Source: a virus. From it: a stretch of DNA of 33,204 nucleotides. The DNA lies in IMG/VR virus record IMGVR_UViG_3300009151_000227, positions 1-33,204 of that record; one strand, given 5' to 3'. Positions 6,960-12,771 of the stretch are shown in pieces. Position numbers and translations under genes: made by a program. Positions within the stretch are counted from its first letter, which is position 1. Each line of letters opens with the position of its first letter. The notes beneath the pieces are model-generated. The model saw only the letters and a list, made by a program, of their open reading frames with translations. It was not told where the DNA came from and ran no database searches.

Positions 6960-7262
6960 ATGTCAGAAATCAAAATCAGTTGGAAGGCTTTCGAGCCACG
7001 TGGTGAACGCCAACACACAAGCGTTTCATTCTCGTACGAAATCAAAAATCCAAATGGAATCATGGACCTAGTGATTCTAGACATCATCTTCCGTGACACT
7101 AACGTCTACGAAGGATTCATGTGGAACATCATCGAGCCGAAGCTCTCACCGCTTCGCACTCACACCGCACTAAGCGTTGGTGACGAAATCGAAATCGATG
7201 GTCGCGTGTATCGATGCGAGAACATCGGTTGGAAGCGTCAAAATCTCGTTACCAAAATGTAA
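6960..7262 (+). CDS. Hypothetical protein
   Basis: 100 residues, mostly beta-like strands. The C-terminal SVGDEIEIDGRVYRCENIGW resembles a small beta-barrel edge, and a comparable segment (DINDIVWLHGMKYRVVETEV) occurs in the leftward gene at 26453-26740; the similarity is weak. Monocistronic between promoter modules. Confidence 0.7.
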   Translation: MSEIKISWKAFEPRGERQHTSVSFSYEIKNPNGIMDLVILDIIFRDTNVYEGFMWNIIEPKLSPLRTHTALSVGDEIEIDGRVYRCENIGWKRQNLVTKM

Positions 7263-7305
7263 TAAAAAAGTTTGCGCAAATGCGCACTTTTGCTTCAAAA
7301 CATGG

Positions 7306-7346
7306 TATAATGGAATTAGCAACAAACAATAAATACAAACGACGAA
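7306..7346 (+). promoter_or_regulatory. Promoter module (for 7364 gene)
   Basis: TATAAT 7306-7311 with TTTTGCTTCA upstream; box AAACGACGAA 7337-7346. No leader hairpin. Confidence 0.8.
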
Positions 7347-7363
7347 ACGAAAGCAGGGATGCT

Positions 7364-7606
7364 ATGGAAAAGAAATGGTGTTTACTAAAAGAGTCAGACG
7401 GCGCACGCGGCGATGCTGGCAAGAAGAAGGTCTACGAAGTTGTCGTAAAGGACAACATGTTGTTCACCTCATGGGGAATGGCAGAGAAGTCAGTTCGAGC
7501 ATCTAGCACGAAATTCTTCGCAAGCGAGAACGCGGCAGTCGCAGAAGCACTCGACAAGATTCACTCAAAGCTCGACAAGGGTTACAAACTAGCGTTCGTC
7601 GTCTAA
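7364..7606 (+). CDS. WGR-like domain protein
   Basis: 80 residues from ATG 7364, which is the start placed by the leader; the open frame extends upstream only by chance. KKVYEVVVKDNMLFTSWGMA ... SSTKFFASENAAVAEALDKI ... LDKGYKL follows the WGR pattern (Trp-Gly plus basic/helical half ending in K-x-x-K-GY), with WGM in place of WGR. WGR domains occur in PARPs and bacterial regulators and bind nucleic acids. A paralogue sits on the opposite strand at 25790-26035 (shared LLKESDG, GKKKVYE, SWGMAEK, SENAA/NENAA), in the same type of promoter cassette. Confidence 0.7.
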   Translation: MEKKWCLLKESDGARGDAGKKKVYEVVVKDNMLFTSWGMAEKSVRASSTKFFASENAAVAEALDKIHSKLDKGYKLAFVV

Positions 7607-7621
7607 CGATGAGCACCGAGC

Positions 7622-7643
7622 TGGGCACTCGTAAAAATGCCCA
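7622..7643 (+). terminator. Hairpin after the WGR-like gene, possible terminator
   Basis: TGGGCA/TGCCCA with a 10-nt loop ends the 7306 unit 15 bp after the stop. It lacks a U-tract, so termination is uncertain. Confidence 0.4.
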
Positions 7644-7719
7644 CCAAAAACAAAAAAATCTCTTACCAATTCGTTATAAATAATTTTGCAAAATGGTTAC
7701 ATTTTGCTTCAATACATGG

Positions 7720-7756
7720 TATAATGGAATTACAGCAAAAAGCTGCAAACGACGAA
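7720..7756 (+). promoter_or_regulatory. Promoter module (for 7774 operon)
   Basis: TATAAT 7720-7725 with TTTTGCTTCAA upstream; hairpin CAGC/GCTG (7733-7745); box AAACGACGAA 7747-7756; upstream block TTACCAATTCGTTATAAATA at ~7663. Confidence 0.8.
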
Positions 7757-7773
7757 ATGAAAGAAGGTTCCTT

Positions 7774-8148
7774 ATGGAAACTACAATCACAAAAATGGTA
7801 GTTGCAAAACTAGAAGCAAGCAAGTACCCACGCAAGTACGAATACAAGCAACAAGCAAGCGATTCTCCATACGCGCCATCACGAGTCTTCGTTGACTTCG
7901 GTGAAGACGTCTGGACTCACTTAGCGAACCGTCGCTCACGCGACTACAACACATTGCGACCACTCATCGCGGCGAAACTTATCGAGCAGGGAATCAAGTT
8001 CGAGAAGATAAGCTGGAACCGCTATGCAGGATGTTCAATGTGTCCATGTTCAGGTGGATTCGTTATCGTCAACGGCGATATTGGAATCGACTATTGGGCA
8101 AAAATCGAAACCGTAAATCTTGAGGCTGAGTTGGTTGCCTTCGCGTAA
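7774..8148 (+). CDS. Cys-rich hypothetical phage protein
   Basis: 124 residues from ATG 7774 with GAAGG 6-7 nt upstream. The loop YAGCSMCPCSGGFVIVNG (C-x-x-C-x-C) suggests a metal or Fe-S-like site; similar CSCxCSPGF loops occur in phage proteins of unknown function. Preceded by a helical region NTLRPLIAAKLIEQGIKFEK. First of four overlapping genes to 8845. Confidence 0.7.
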   Translation: METTITKMVVAKLEASKYPRKYEYKQQASDSPYAPSRVFVDFGEDVWTHLANRRSRDYNTLRPLIAAKLIEQGIKFEKISWNRYAGCSMCPCSGGFVIVNGDIGIDYWAKIETVNLEAELVAFA

Positions 8149-8182
8149 GCGAAGTGCAACCCACTCTCGAGAAGGAGAAATC

Positions 8183-8368
8183 ATGAGCGACAAACCAAAA
8201 ATCAAAATCACGCTAGAGCTTAGTGAAAAGCAACTTTCACTTTTGCAAGATGCAATTTACGAAGCGATGGATTCCGACAATTGGGAAGGCGACGAAAAGT
8301 TCGTTGACCAAATGTTCGGCGAAATGTACAACACAGTTTCAAAGGCTTTGAAGGAGGCTAGCAAATGA
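8183..8368 (+). CDS. Small acidic helical protein
   Basis: 61 residues, start ATG 8183 after AAGGAG. ITLELSEKQLSLLQDAIYEA suggests a small helical protein. Stop overlaps the next ATG as ATGA. Confidence 0.75.
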   Translation: MSDKPKIKITLELSEKQLSLLQDAIYEAMDSDNWEGDEKFVDQMFGEMYNTVSKALKEASK

Positions 8369-8619
8369 GTGAAAACAAACCAGCACCAATTTGTCCATCA
8401 TGCGATGGATTCATACCGAACAACGAAACTCCAGGCGCGTACATGGGCGCTATCTCACGCAAGGACAACAAGACTGAAATCTGTTCGGCTTGCGGAACTC
8501 GCGAAGCTCTACTACCAATCATCGAAGCGCAGCGCGCGCAGATGCTGGAAGACATTGCGAAGATTGACGCGGCGCTTGAAAACTTTAGCTTGAAAACTTT
8601 AGGAGCAACACATGAGTGA
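8365..8619 (+). CDS. Zinc-ribbon phage protein
   Basis: 84 residues. CPSCDGFIPNNETPGAYMGA and TEICSACGTREAL form one zinc ribbon (about residues 10-50), a recurrent small actinophage protein type of unknown role, followed by a helix with QRAQMLEDIAKID. Coupled with both neighbours by overlap. Confidence 0.75.
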   Translation: MSENKPAPICPSCDGFIPNNETPGAYMGAISRKDNKTEICSACGTREALLPIIEAQRAQMLEDIAKIDAALENFSLKTLGATHE

Positions 8620-8845
8620 CAACCTAAAGTACGTCGATGTCAGCATCGTGTCCATCTACAACTACAAAGACAACGTGGACGAAGTCACTGTCGCGATTGG
8701 CGACGGCAAGACAAAGTTCGATGACGACTTTGACTTCGATGCTCGAGTCTACTTTTACTTTGACGACCAAGCTCAGTTCGACAGAGCGCGAGTCGAGTCG
8801 CTCGAAGAAGTTGGATTCAAAATCACCAAGATTCTAGACGAATAA
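8612..8845 (+). CDS. Hypothetical acidic protein
   Basis: 77 residues, rich in Asp (DDDFDFDARVYFYFDD), probably beta-sheet; unknown function. Overlaps the previous gene by 8 bp. Last gene of the 7720 operon. Confidence 0.7.
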   Translation: MSDNLKYVDVSIVSIYNYKDNVDEVTVAIGDGKTKFDDDFDFDARVYFYFDDQAQFDRARVESLEEVGFKITKILDE

Positions 8846-8848
8846 GCT

Positions 8849-8951
8849 GTTACCAATTCGTTATAAATAATTTCGCGAATTGGCGACAAACGCTTCAAAA
8901 ACAAGGTATAATGGAATCAAGCAGCAAACAACAAGTTGCGAAAACGACGAA
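8849..8951 (+). promoter_or_regulatory. Promoter module (for 8963 operon)
   Basis: TATAAT 8907-8912; upstream block TTACCAATTCGTTATAAATA at 8850; box AAACGACGAA 8942-8951 next to AAGGA. A weak stem GCAA/TTGC lies in the leader. Confidence 0.8.
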
Positions 8952-8962
8952 AGGACTTCACT

Positions 8963-9286
8963 ATGAAGACTAACCAAGAATACAACGAAAAGTACCAGAC
9001 CATCACATTGCTAACAGCAATCGCAGCAGGAGAATACTGGTCAGTAAACGACATCAATGACATGCGCGACTTGAAGAAGTCGAACGTCTCGAACCTTGAG
9101 ATTGCTCAGTTGCTTGGTCGCAGCTACTACTCAATCTGCACGAAGCTAAGTCTCGTAGGACTAGATGGTGACGTCTCAGTGATGTTCGGTAACCGACGCA
9201 ACAACACCAAGAAGCCGAACGATTACGGAGTTGCTTGCTCGACTTGCTTCTTGTATCACACAGCGATTCAGGTCGATTGTGCATAA
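8963..9286 (+). CDS. Hypothetical protein with SANT/HTH-like helix pair and Cys motif
   Basis: 107 residues. MRDLKKSNVSNLEIAQLLGR followed by SYYSICTKLSLVGL looks like a Myb/SANT- or HTH-type tri-helix. The C-terminal CSTCFLYH ... DCA may bind metal. Start ATG 8963 with AAGGAC 8 nt upstream. Possible DNA-binding regulator; weak call. Confidence 0.6.
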   Translation: MKTNQEYNEKYQTITLLTAIAAGEYWSVNDINDMRDLKKSNVSNLEIAQLLGRSYYSICTKLSLVGLDGDVSVMFGNRRNNTKKPNDYGVACSTCFLYHTAIQVDCA

Positions 9287-9311
9287 GTTCAGTAAAGGAG
9301 CACGAGCTGCA

Positions 9312-9527
9312 GTGGCGTTAGTCACCTCAGTTCGTTCCAACTCCACAGAAGACGAGTTGGTAAATGCGCAGCAGCTTTCTGCATTGATGCGAGACATCAT
9401 CAAAGAGTCAAGTCCAAAAGAGCTTGCGGCGACACTTTACACACTCACCATCTTGGCAGCGAATCCGCTTGAAGGCGACGAGTTCAAAAAGTTTGCTCTC
9501 GAGCTATCGACAACTCAGCTAGATTAG
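9312..9527 (+). CDS. Hypothetical protein, uncertain GTG start
   Basis: 71 residues from GTG 9312 (AAAGGAG 11 nt upstream) or 82 from GTG 9279, which overlaps the previous stop. DELVNAQQLSALMRDIIKES ... LATLYTLTILAANP is helical. No known domain. Confidence 0.55.
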   Translation: MALVTSVRSNSTEDELVNAQQLSALMRDIIKESSPKELAATLYTLTILAANPLEGDEFKKFALELSTTQLD

Positions 9528-9596
9528 CAGAAATGTCGTTATAGATTCGTTATAAAGAATTTGCTAGAAACTGTATCAAATGCTCCAAAAACAAGG

Positions 9597-9632
9597 TATA
9601 ATGGAAATACAACAAAAGTTGTAAACGACGAA
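9597..9632 (+). promoter_or_regulatory. Promoter module (for 9652 operon)
   Basis: TATAAT 9597-9602; hairpin TACAAC-AAAA-GTTGTA (9608-9623); box AAACGACGAA 9623-9632. Confidence 0.85.
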
Positions 9633-9651
9633 ATGAAGGACGTGATTGCTT

Positions 9652-9879
9652 ATGGCAGATAACACAAACAAGTTACCAGAATCAGTAACTCTAAAACTAG
9701 AGTACACACTCACACTCGAAGAACTAAACGAGTACATTGGAATCCCGCTCGACGAAATCACCGTTGAAGTGATGATTGAAAAGTTGCGTGAGTATGCGCA
9801 TGAAGCATGCGATTACAATGCCATCGAACTTGCAAAAGTCTACGATGACTCTGGCGCTATCGTCGCAGGAGACGAATAG
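9652..9879 (+). CDS. Hypothetical acidic protein
   Basis: 75 residues from ATG 9652; TTG 9646 is in frame and nearer to the Shine-Dalgarno GAAGGA, so the true start may be two codons earlier. LTLEELNEYIGIPLDEITVE resembles the short helix-loop start of many small phage proteins. Unknown function. Confidence 0.65.
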   Translation: MADNTNKLPESVTLKLEYTLTLEELNEYIGIPLDEITVEVMIEKLREYAHEACDYNAIELAKVYDDSGAIVAGDE

Positions 9880-9882
9880 ACC

Positions 9883-10197
9883 ATGTTAGAGCGCATAGAC
9901 GAAAAGCATGTAGTATTGCGAATCGACTTCAAGCAAGAAGTCGAGTTCGCGATACTCAAGCGAGAAGACGGCAAGTTCGACTTGACTTGGACAGACTACA
10001 TCATTAATGTTTGGACCGAGACATACGAAAATCTTTCGACCGCGATGCTACGAGCCGCAGCGCTCGTGAAGTGCGGCGAAACAAATTGGGAGGGTTTCTT
10101 CCAAGCTTCACCGGAAGAGTTCACGAAAGTCGCGAACACTTTCTTTGACACAACAGTAACAAAACCAATATCGAAGTCTCGAGAGGAGACCAACTAA
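9883..10197 (+). CDS. Hypothetical protein
   Basis: 104 residues, starts 4 nt after the previous stop with GGAG ~13 nt upstream. FKQEVEFAILKREDGKFDLT ... TETYENLSTAMLRAAALVKC looks like a small alpha/beta fold. Stop overlaps the next start as TAATG. Confidence 0.7.
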   Translation: MLERIDEKHVVLRIDFKQEVEFAILKREDGKFDLTWTDYIINVWTETYENLSTAMLRAAALVKCGETNWEGFFQASPEEFTKVANTFFDTTVTKPISKSREETN

Positions 10198-10439
10198 TGA
10201 GCACAAAACGATACGCGCGCTACGCGCTGAACTACCTAGCAACAGCTCACATCTTTCTTGCGGCAGCTTGCTGGCGCATGAACGGTATTTACAACGAACG
10301 AATCTACATGGCCGACGACATGGACCAAACTCGATTCATAGCAAATGGCTACGCGCTAATTGGTGCCATCATGCTAGTGAGCGGTTTGTTCATCTTGCTA
10401 GCAGTGAAGATGATGCAAAAGGGCAAACACGCGGCATAA
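10197..10439 (+). CDS. Small membrane protein
   Basis: 80 residues with a hydrophobic helix at about 10-28 and a clear transmembrane helix at about 50-72 (IGAIMLVSGLFILLAVKMMQ), basic C-terminus. Unknown role. Overlaps the preceding stop. Confidence 0.7.
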   Translation: MSTKRYARYALNYLATAHIFLAAACWRMNGIYNERIYMADDMDQTRFIANGYALIGAIMLVSGLFILLAVKMMQKGKHAA

Positions 10440-10512
10440 ATGTCGTTACCAATTCGTTATAAACTTTTTCAAAAAAGTTTGCGAAAATGCAACAAATGCT
10501 CCAAAAACATGG

Positions 10513-10552
10513 TATAATAGAACTATCAAGCAAACGTTTGATAAACGACGAA
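10513..10552 (+). promoter_or_regulatory. Promoter module (for 10590 gene)
   Basis: TATAAT 10513-10518; 7-bp hairpin ATCAAGC-AAAC-GTTTGAT (10525-10542, one G.U pair) begins at the expected +1; box AAACGACGAA 10543-10552 abuts it. Upstream block TTACCAATTCGTTATAAACT at ~10445. Confidence 0.9.
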
Positions 10553-10589
10553 ACGAAAGTTTCAAAAGATGAAAGGACGGTGGTTGCGT

Positions 10590-10931
10590 ATGGCAACTAT
10601 CATCAAGACAGAAACCAAGGTAACAGAGATTACCACCACCAGTGAAGTTGTAGACCTCACTAACACCAACGCTTTGGAAGTTGCAAAGAAGTTGGCAGAC
10701 GCTCGTGAGCTGAAGAAGCTTGCAGACGAGATGGAAGCAGAAGCGAAAGCTGAAGCCGAGGCTCTGATGGGCGAAGCCAAGTTCGGCATCGTCGACGGCA
10801 AGAAGGTTTTCCAGCGCATGAACGGAAAGTCTACCGGCATCGACCGCGACATCCTAAAGTCTCTCTCGATGGAAATCTTCGAGAAGTCTTATTGGGAAAA
10901 GGCGACTCACTGGTTCAAGGTCCTCGGCTAG
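10590..10931 (+). CDS. Hypothetical helical phage protein
   Basis: 113 residues. A long charged helix (ELKKLADEMEAEAKAEAEAL) is followed by FGIVDGKKVFQRMNGKS; a helix followed by a G-x-x-DGK-x-V strand recalls the C-terminal part of phage YqaJ-type exonuclease proteins (the ...GLLDGREVVRW... region), here as a stand-alone unit. Monocistronic, followed by a strong hairpin. Confidence 0.6.
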   Translation: MATIIKTETKVTEITTTSEVVDLTNTNALEVAKKLADARELKKLADEMEAEAKAEAEALMGEAKFGIVDGKKVFQRMNGKSTGIDRDILKSLSMEIFEKSYWEKATHWFKVLG

Positions 10932-10952
10932 AGGACTTCCAGCTTCTAGGCG

Positions 10953-10993
10953 CCTGACTGAGTTCCAATCCTCAGTCAGGTGTCTAGGACACC
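10953..10993 (+). terminator. Strong stem-loop after the 10590 gene
   Basis: A perfect 10-bp stem CCTGACTGAG/CTCAGTCAGG with an 8-nt loop (10953-10980), followed by an overlapping 6-bp stem GGTGTC-TAG-GACACC (10979-10993). The two share two bases, so they compete. No U-tract; terminators of this form are accepted in actinobacteria, but it may be an mRNA end protector instead. Confidence 0.7.
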
Positions 10994-11038
10994 ACCAAAA
11001 AGTTTCAAAATGAATTGTACTTTTGAAAAGTTACAAGG

Positions 11039-11081
11039 TATAATGGTTACATGAGGCAAAAGCCTCAGACAAAACGACGAA
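11039..11081 (+). promoter_or_regulatory. Promoter module (for 11092 operon)
   Basis: TATAAT 11039-11044; hairpin TGAGGC-AAAA-GCCTCA (11052-11067); box AAACGACGAA 11072-11081. Half-site TGAATTGTACTTTTGA at ~11011 sits over the -35 region. Confidence 0.85.
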
Positions 11082-11091
11082 GGGAAATACC

Positions 11092-11559
11092 ATGGAAGAT
11101 ACGACGACCAAGGTTTACGGAAAGGCTCTTTACTTAGAGCTTGAGCAGCCAGGCAATGCAAGCGTGTTGCAGCTGCTACTAACACCAGACATGAAGTCAC
11201 CTAGCGGTTCACATGTGGCATTGACACTGTACAGACGCAGACTGACTCCATCGAAGCCACGAGCAACTTGGAATGCGTACTCAACGTACGACAAGCCAAA
11301 GCTCGATGTTGATGGCAACTTTGAAATCATCAACTACAAATCAGATGCCATCAAGTTGGCAAAAGAGCGACTAGTCTTTGGCGAGAAGCTGTTCACTCAG
11401 ATAATCGACCACGGCTACAAGCTTCGCAAGGCGCCAATCGTAGTAGAGATTGGTGTCGATGACTTGGATGACATCTGCGCACACAAGACTCCGTACAAGA
11501 TTCTTGCACGAGTCACCAGAACCCGAAAGGTGCTCGGCTTCGCCGACGCACTAATCTAA
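11092..11559 (+). CDS. Hypothetical protein in the MoxR/VWA operon
   Basis: 155 residues, no motif recognised; mixed alpha/beta (LYLELEQPGNASVLQLLL, ITNYKSDAIK-type segments, VEIGVDDLDDI). It is co-transcribed with the MoxR-type ATPase gene 24 bp downstream, so it may be a substrate or adaptor of that ATPase; this is inference. Confidence 0.65.
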   Translation: MEDTTTKVYGKALYLELEQPGNASVLQLLLTPDMKSPSGSHVALTLYRRRLTPSKPRATWNAYSTYDKPKLDVDGNFEIINYKSDAIKLAKERLVFGEKLFTQIIDHGYKLRKAPIVVEIGVDDLDDICAHKTPYKILARVTRTRKVLGFADALI

Positions 11560-11583
11560 GAATAACGACGAAACGAGGACATT

Positions 11584-12567
11584 ATGGAATCAGTAGAAAA
11601 TCTAAACAAGTTGTACGATGGTCTAAGCGAAGCCATCTACGCGACAGTTGTACAGACACAACACGAAGACTCAGCGAAAGCGATAGAGGCTTACATGTCG
11701 ATGACTGGCATGCTAACCAAAAAGTCAGCTAGCAAGAAGGCATTCGTAACTGTGGTTGAAGCAGAGACACTCGAAGGACTCTCGAAGTACACTCGTCCTA
11801 ACGGCGACATGTACTTTGCACGAAAGTGGGGAGAGCACAACGATGTTGAAGTTGTTCGCAAGGCTCATGTCGCAGGACAGTTTGTACTTCTGTACGGAGC
11901 TCCAGGAACTGGTAAGACTGCGGTCTTCGAGGCAGCGTTCGGCAACGACCTCTACACAGTGCTAGGTACAGGCGACACTGAAGTTTCTGACTTCGTTGGT
12001 GGCTACGTACAAAACACTGACGGTGGATTCAGCTGGGTTGATGGACCTCTCATCAGAGCTGCGGAAGAAGGCAAGCCGCTACTCATCGACGAGATTGGTA
12101 TCATCGACCCGAAGGTCTTGACAGTTGTGTACGGTCTAATGGATGGTCGCCGTGAACTTGCGGTAACTGCAAATCCAGAGCGTGGCACAGTCAAGGCGAA
12201 GGATGGATTCTTCGTGGTCGCAGCGACTAACCCGAATGCTCCAGGAGTCAACTTGAGTGAGGCGTTGTTGTCTCGATTCAAGATTCACAGTGAGATGACC
12301 ACTGACTGGAACCTAGCTAGGAAACTTGGTGTACCTACCAACATGGTTGGTGCGGCACAGAACCTTGCGAAGAAGCAGCAGACTGGTGAAGTCTCATGGG
12401 CTCCGCAAATGCGTGAGCTGCTTGCGTTCAAGGAGTTGGCGACAACTTTTGGAACTAAGTGGGCAGTTCAGAACCTTCTAGCTCAGGCTCCAGAGATGGA
12501 CCGTCCGGTTGTTGCCGATACGTTCACTCGAGTCTACGGTGAAGAGATTCGTCCAGCTAAAATCTAA
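11584..12567 (+). CDS. MoxR/CbbQ-type AAA+ ATPase
   Basis: 327 residues. Walker A GAPGTGKT (105-112), Walker B LLIDE (166-170), sensor-1 ATNPN (N216) and LLSRF (228-232) with arginine-finger R231 place it in the MoxR/CbbQ/GvpN AAA+ group. These act with a VWA-domain partner to remodel protein complexes or load metals; the partner gene follows at 12772. A box-like TAACGACGAA lies at 11563-11572 without a promoter, so this internal gene could also be targeted by the loop RNA encoded just downstream. N-terminal 80 residues are not recognised. Confidence 0.85.
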   Translation: MESVENLNKLYDGLSEAIYATVVQTQHEDSAKAIEAYMSMTGMLTKKSASKKAFVTVVEAETLEGLSKYTRPNGDMYFARKWGEHNDVEVVRKAHVAGQFVLLYGAPGTGKTAVFEAAFGNDLYTVLGTGDTEVSDFVGGYVQNTDGGFSWVDGPLIRAAEEGKPLLIDEIGIIDPKVLTVVYGLMDGRRELAVTANPERGTVKAKDGFFVVAATNPNAPGVNLSEALLSRFKIHSEMTTDWNLARKLGVPTNMVGAAQNLAKKQQTGEVSWAPQMRELLAFKELATTFGTKWAVQNLLAQAPEMDRPVVADTFTRVYGEEIRPAKI

Positions 12568-12569
12568 TA

Positions 12570-12700
12570 GAAACTCCGAGACGCTTTCTTCGTCGTTTCC
12601 GTCTCGGTGGCAGGATGCTTTCTTCGTCGTTTGCATCCTGCACGAGAGGGAGACTGTTGAGACCACTCCGGTCTCCCTCTCACAACTTAAAAGTTTTTTA
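12570..12700 (+). ncRNA. Candidate small RNA with two identical loops complementary to the leader box
   Basis: Three consecutive hairpins lie between the ATPase stop and the next promoter. Hairpin 1: stem CCGAGACG/CGTCTCGG (12576-12607). Hairpin 2: stem GCAGGATGC/GCATCCTGC (12610-12641). Both display the loop TTTCTTCGTCGTTT, the second as a 14-nt loop and the first inside a 16-nt loop, while the stems differ. The loop contains TTCGTCGTTT, the exact complement of leader box AAACGACGAA. Hairpin 3: GAGAGGGAGAC/GTCTCCCTCTC (11 bp, 12644-12681), a probable terminator, followed by AACTT/AAGTT then T's. The RNA could be processed from the ATPase transcript; the TAAAAT at 12558-12563 is a possible own -10, with no convincing -35. 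It is not translated in any frame that I can support. Confidence 0.75.
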
Positions 12701-12704
12701 CAAA

Positions 12705-12759
12705 TGAAGTGTACTTTACTTCAAAACTGTGTATAATGGAATTAGAGACAAACGACAAA
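12705..12759 (+). promoter_or_regulatory. Promoter module (for 12772 gene)
   Basis: Operator-like TGAAGTGTACTTTACTTCA at 12705-12723; TATAAT 12732-12737; leader box AAACGACAAA (12750-12759), the variant with A in place of G; then AGGAG. No hairpin. Confidence 0.85.
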
Positions 12760-12771
12760 AAGGAGATTCAC

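Noticed and set aside
12576-12641. The two TTCGTCGTTT hairpins as ordinary terminators of the ATPase gene
   Set aside because: Neither is followed by a U-tract, loops are long (14-16 nt) and identical, and a stronger third stem follows. Terminator function fits only the third stem.
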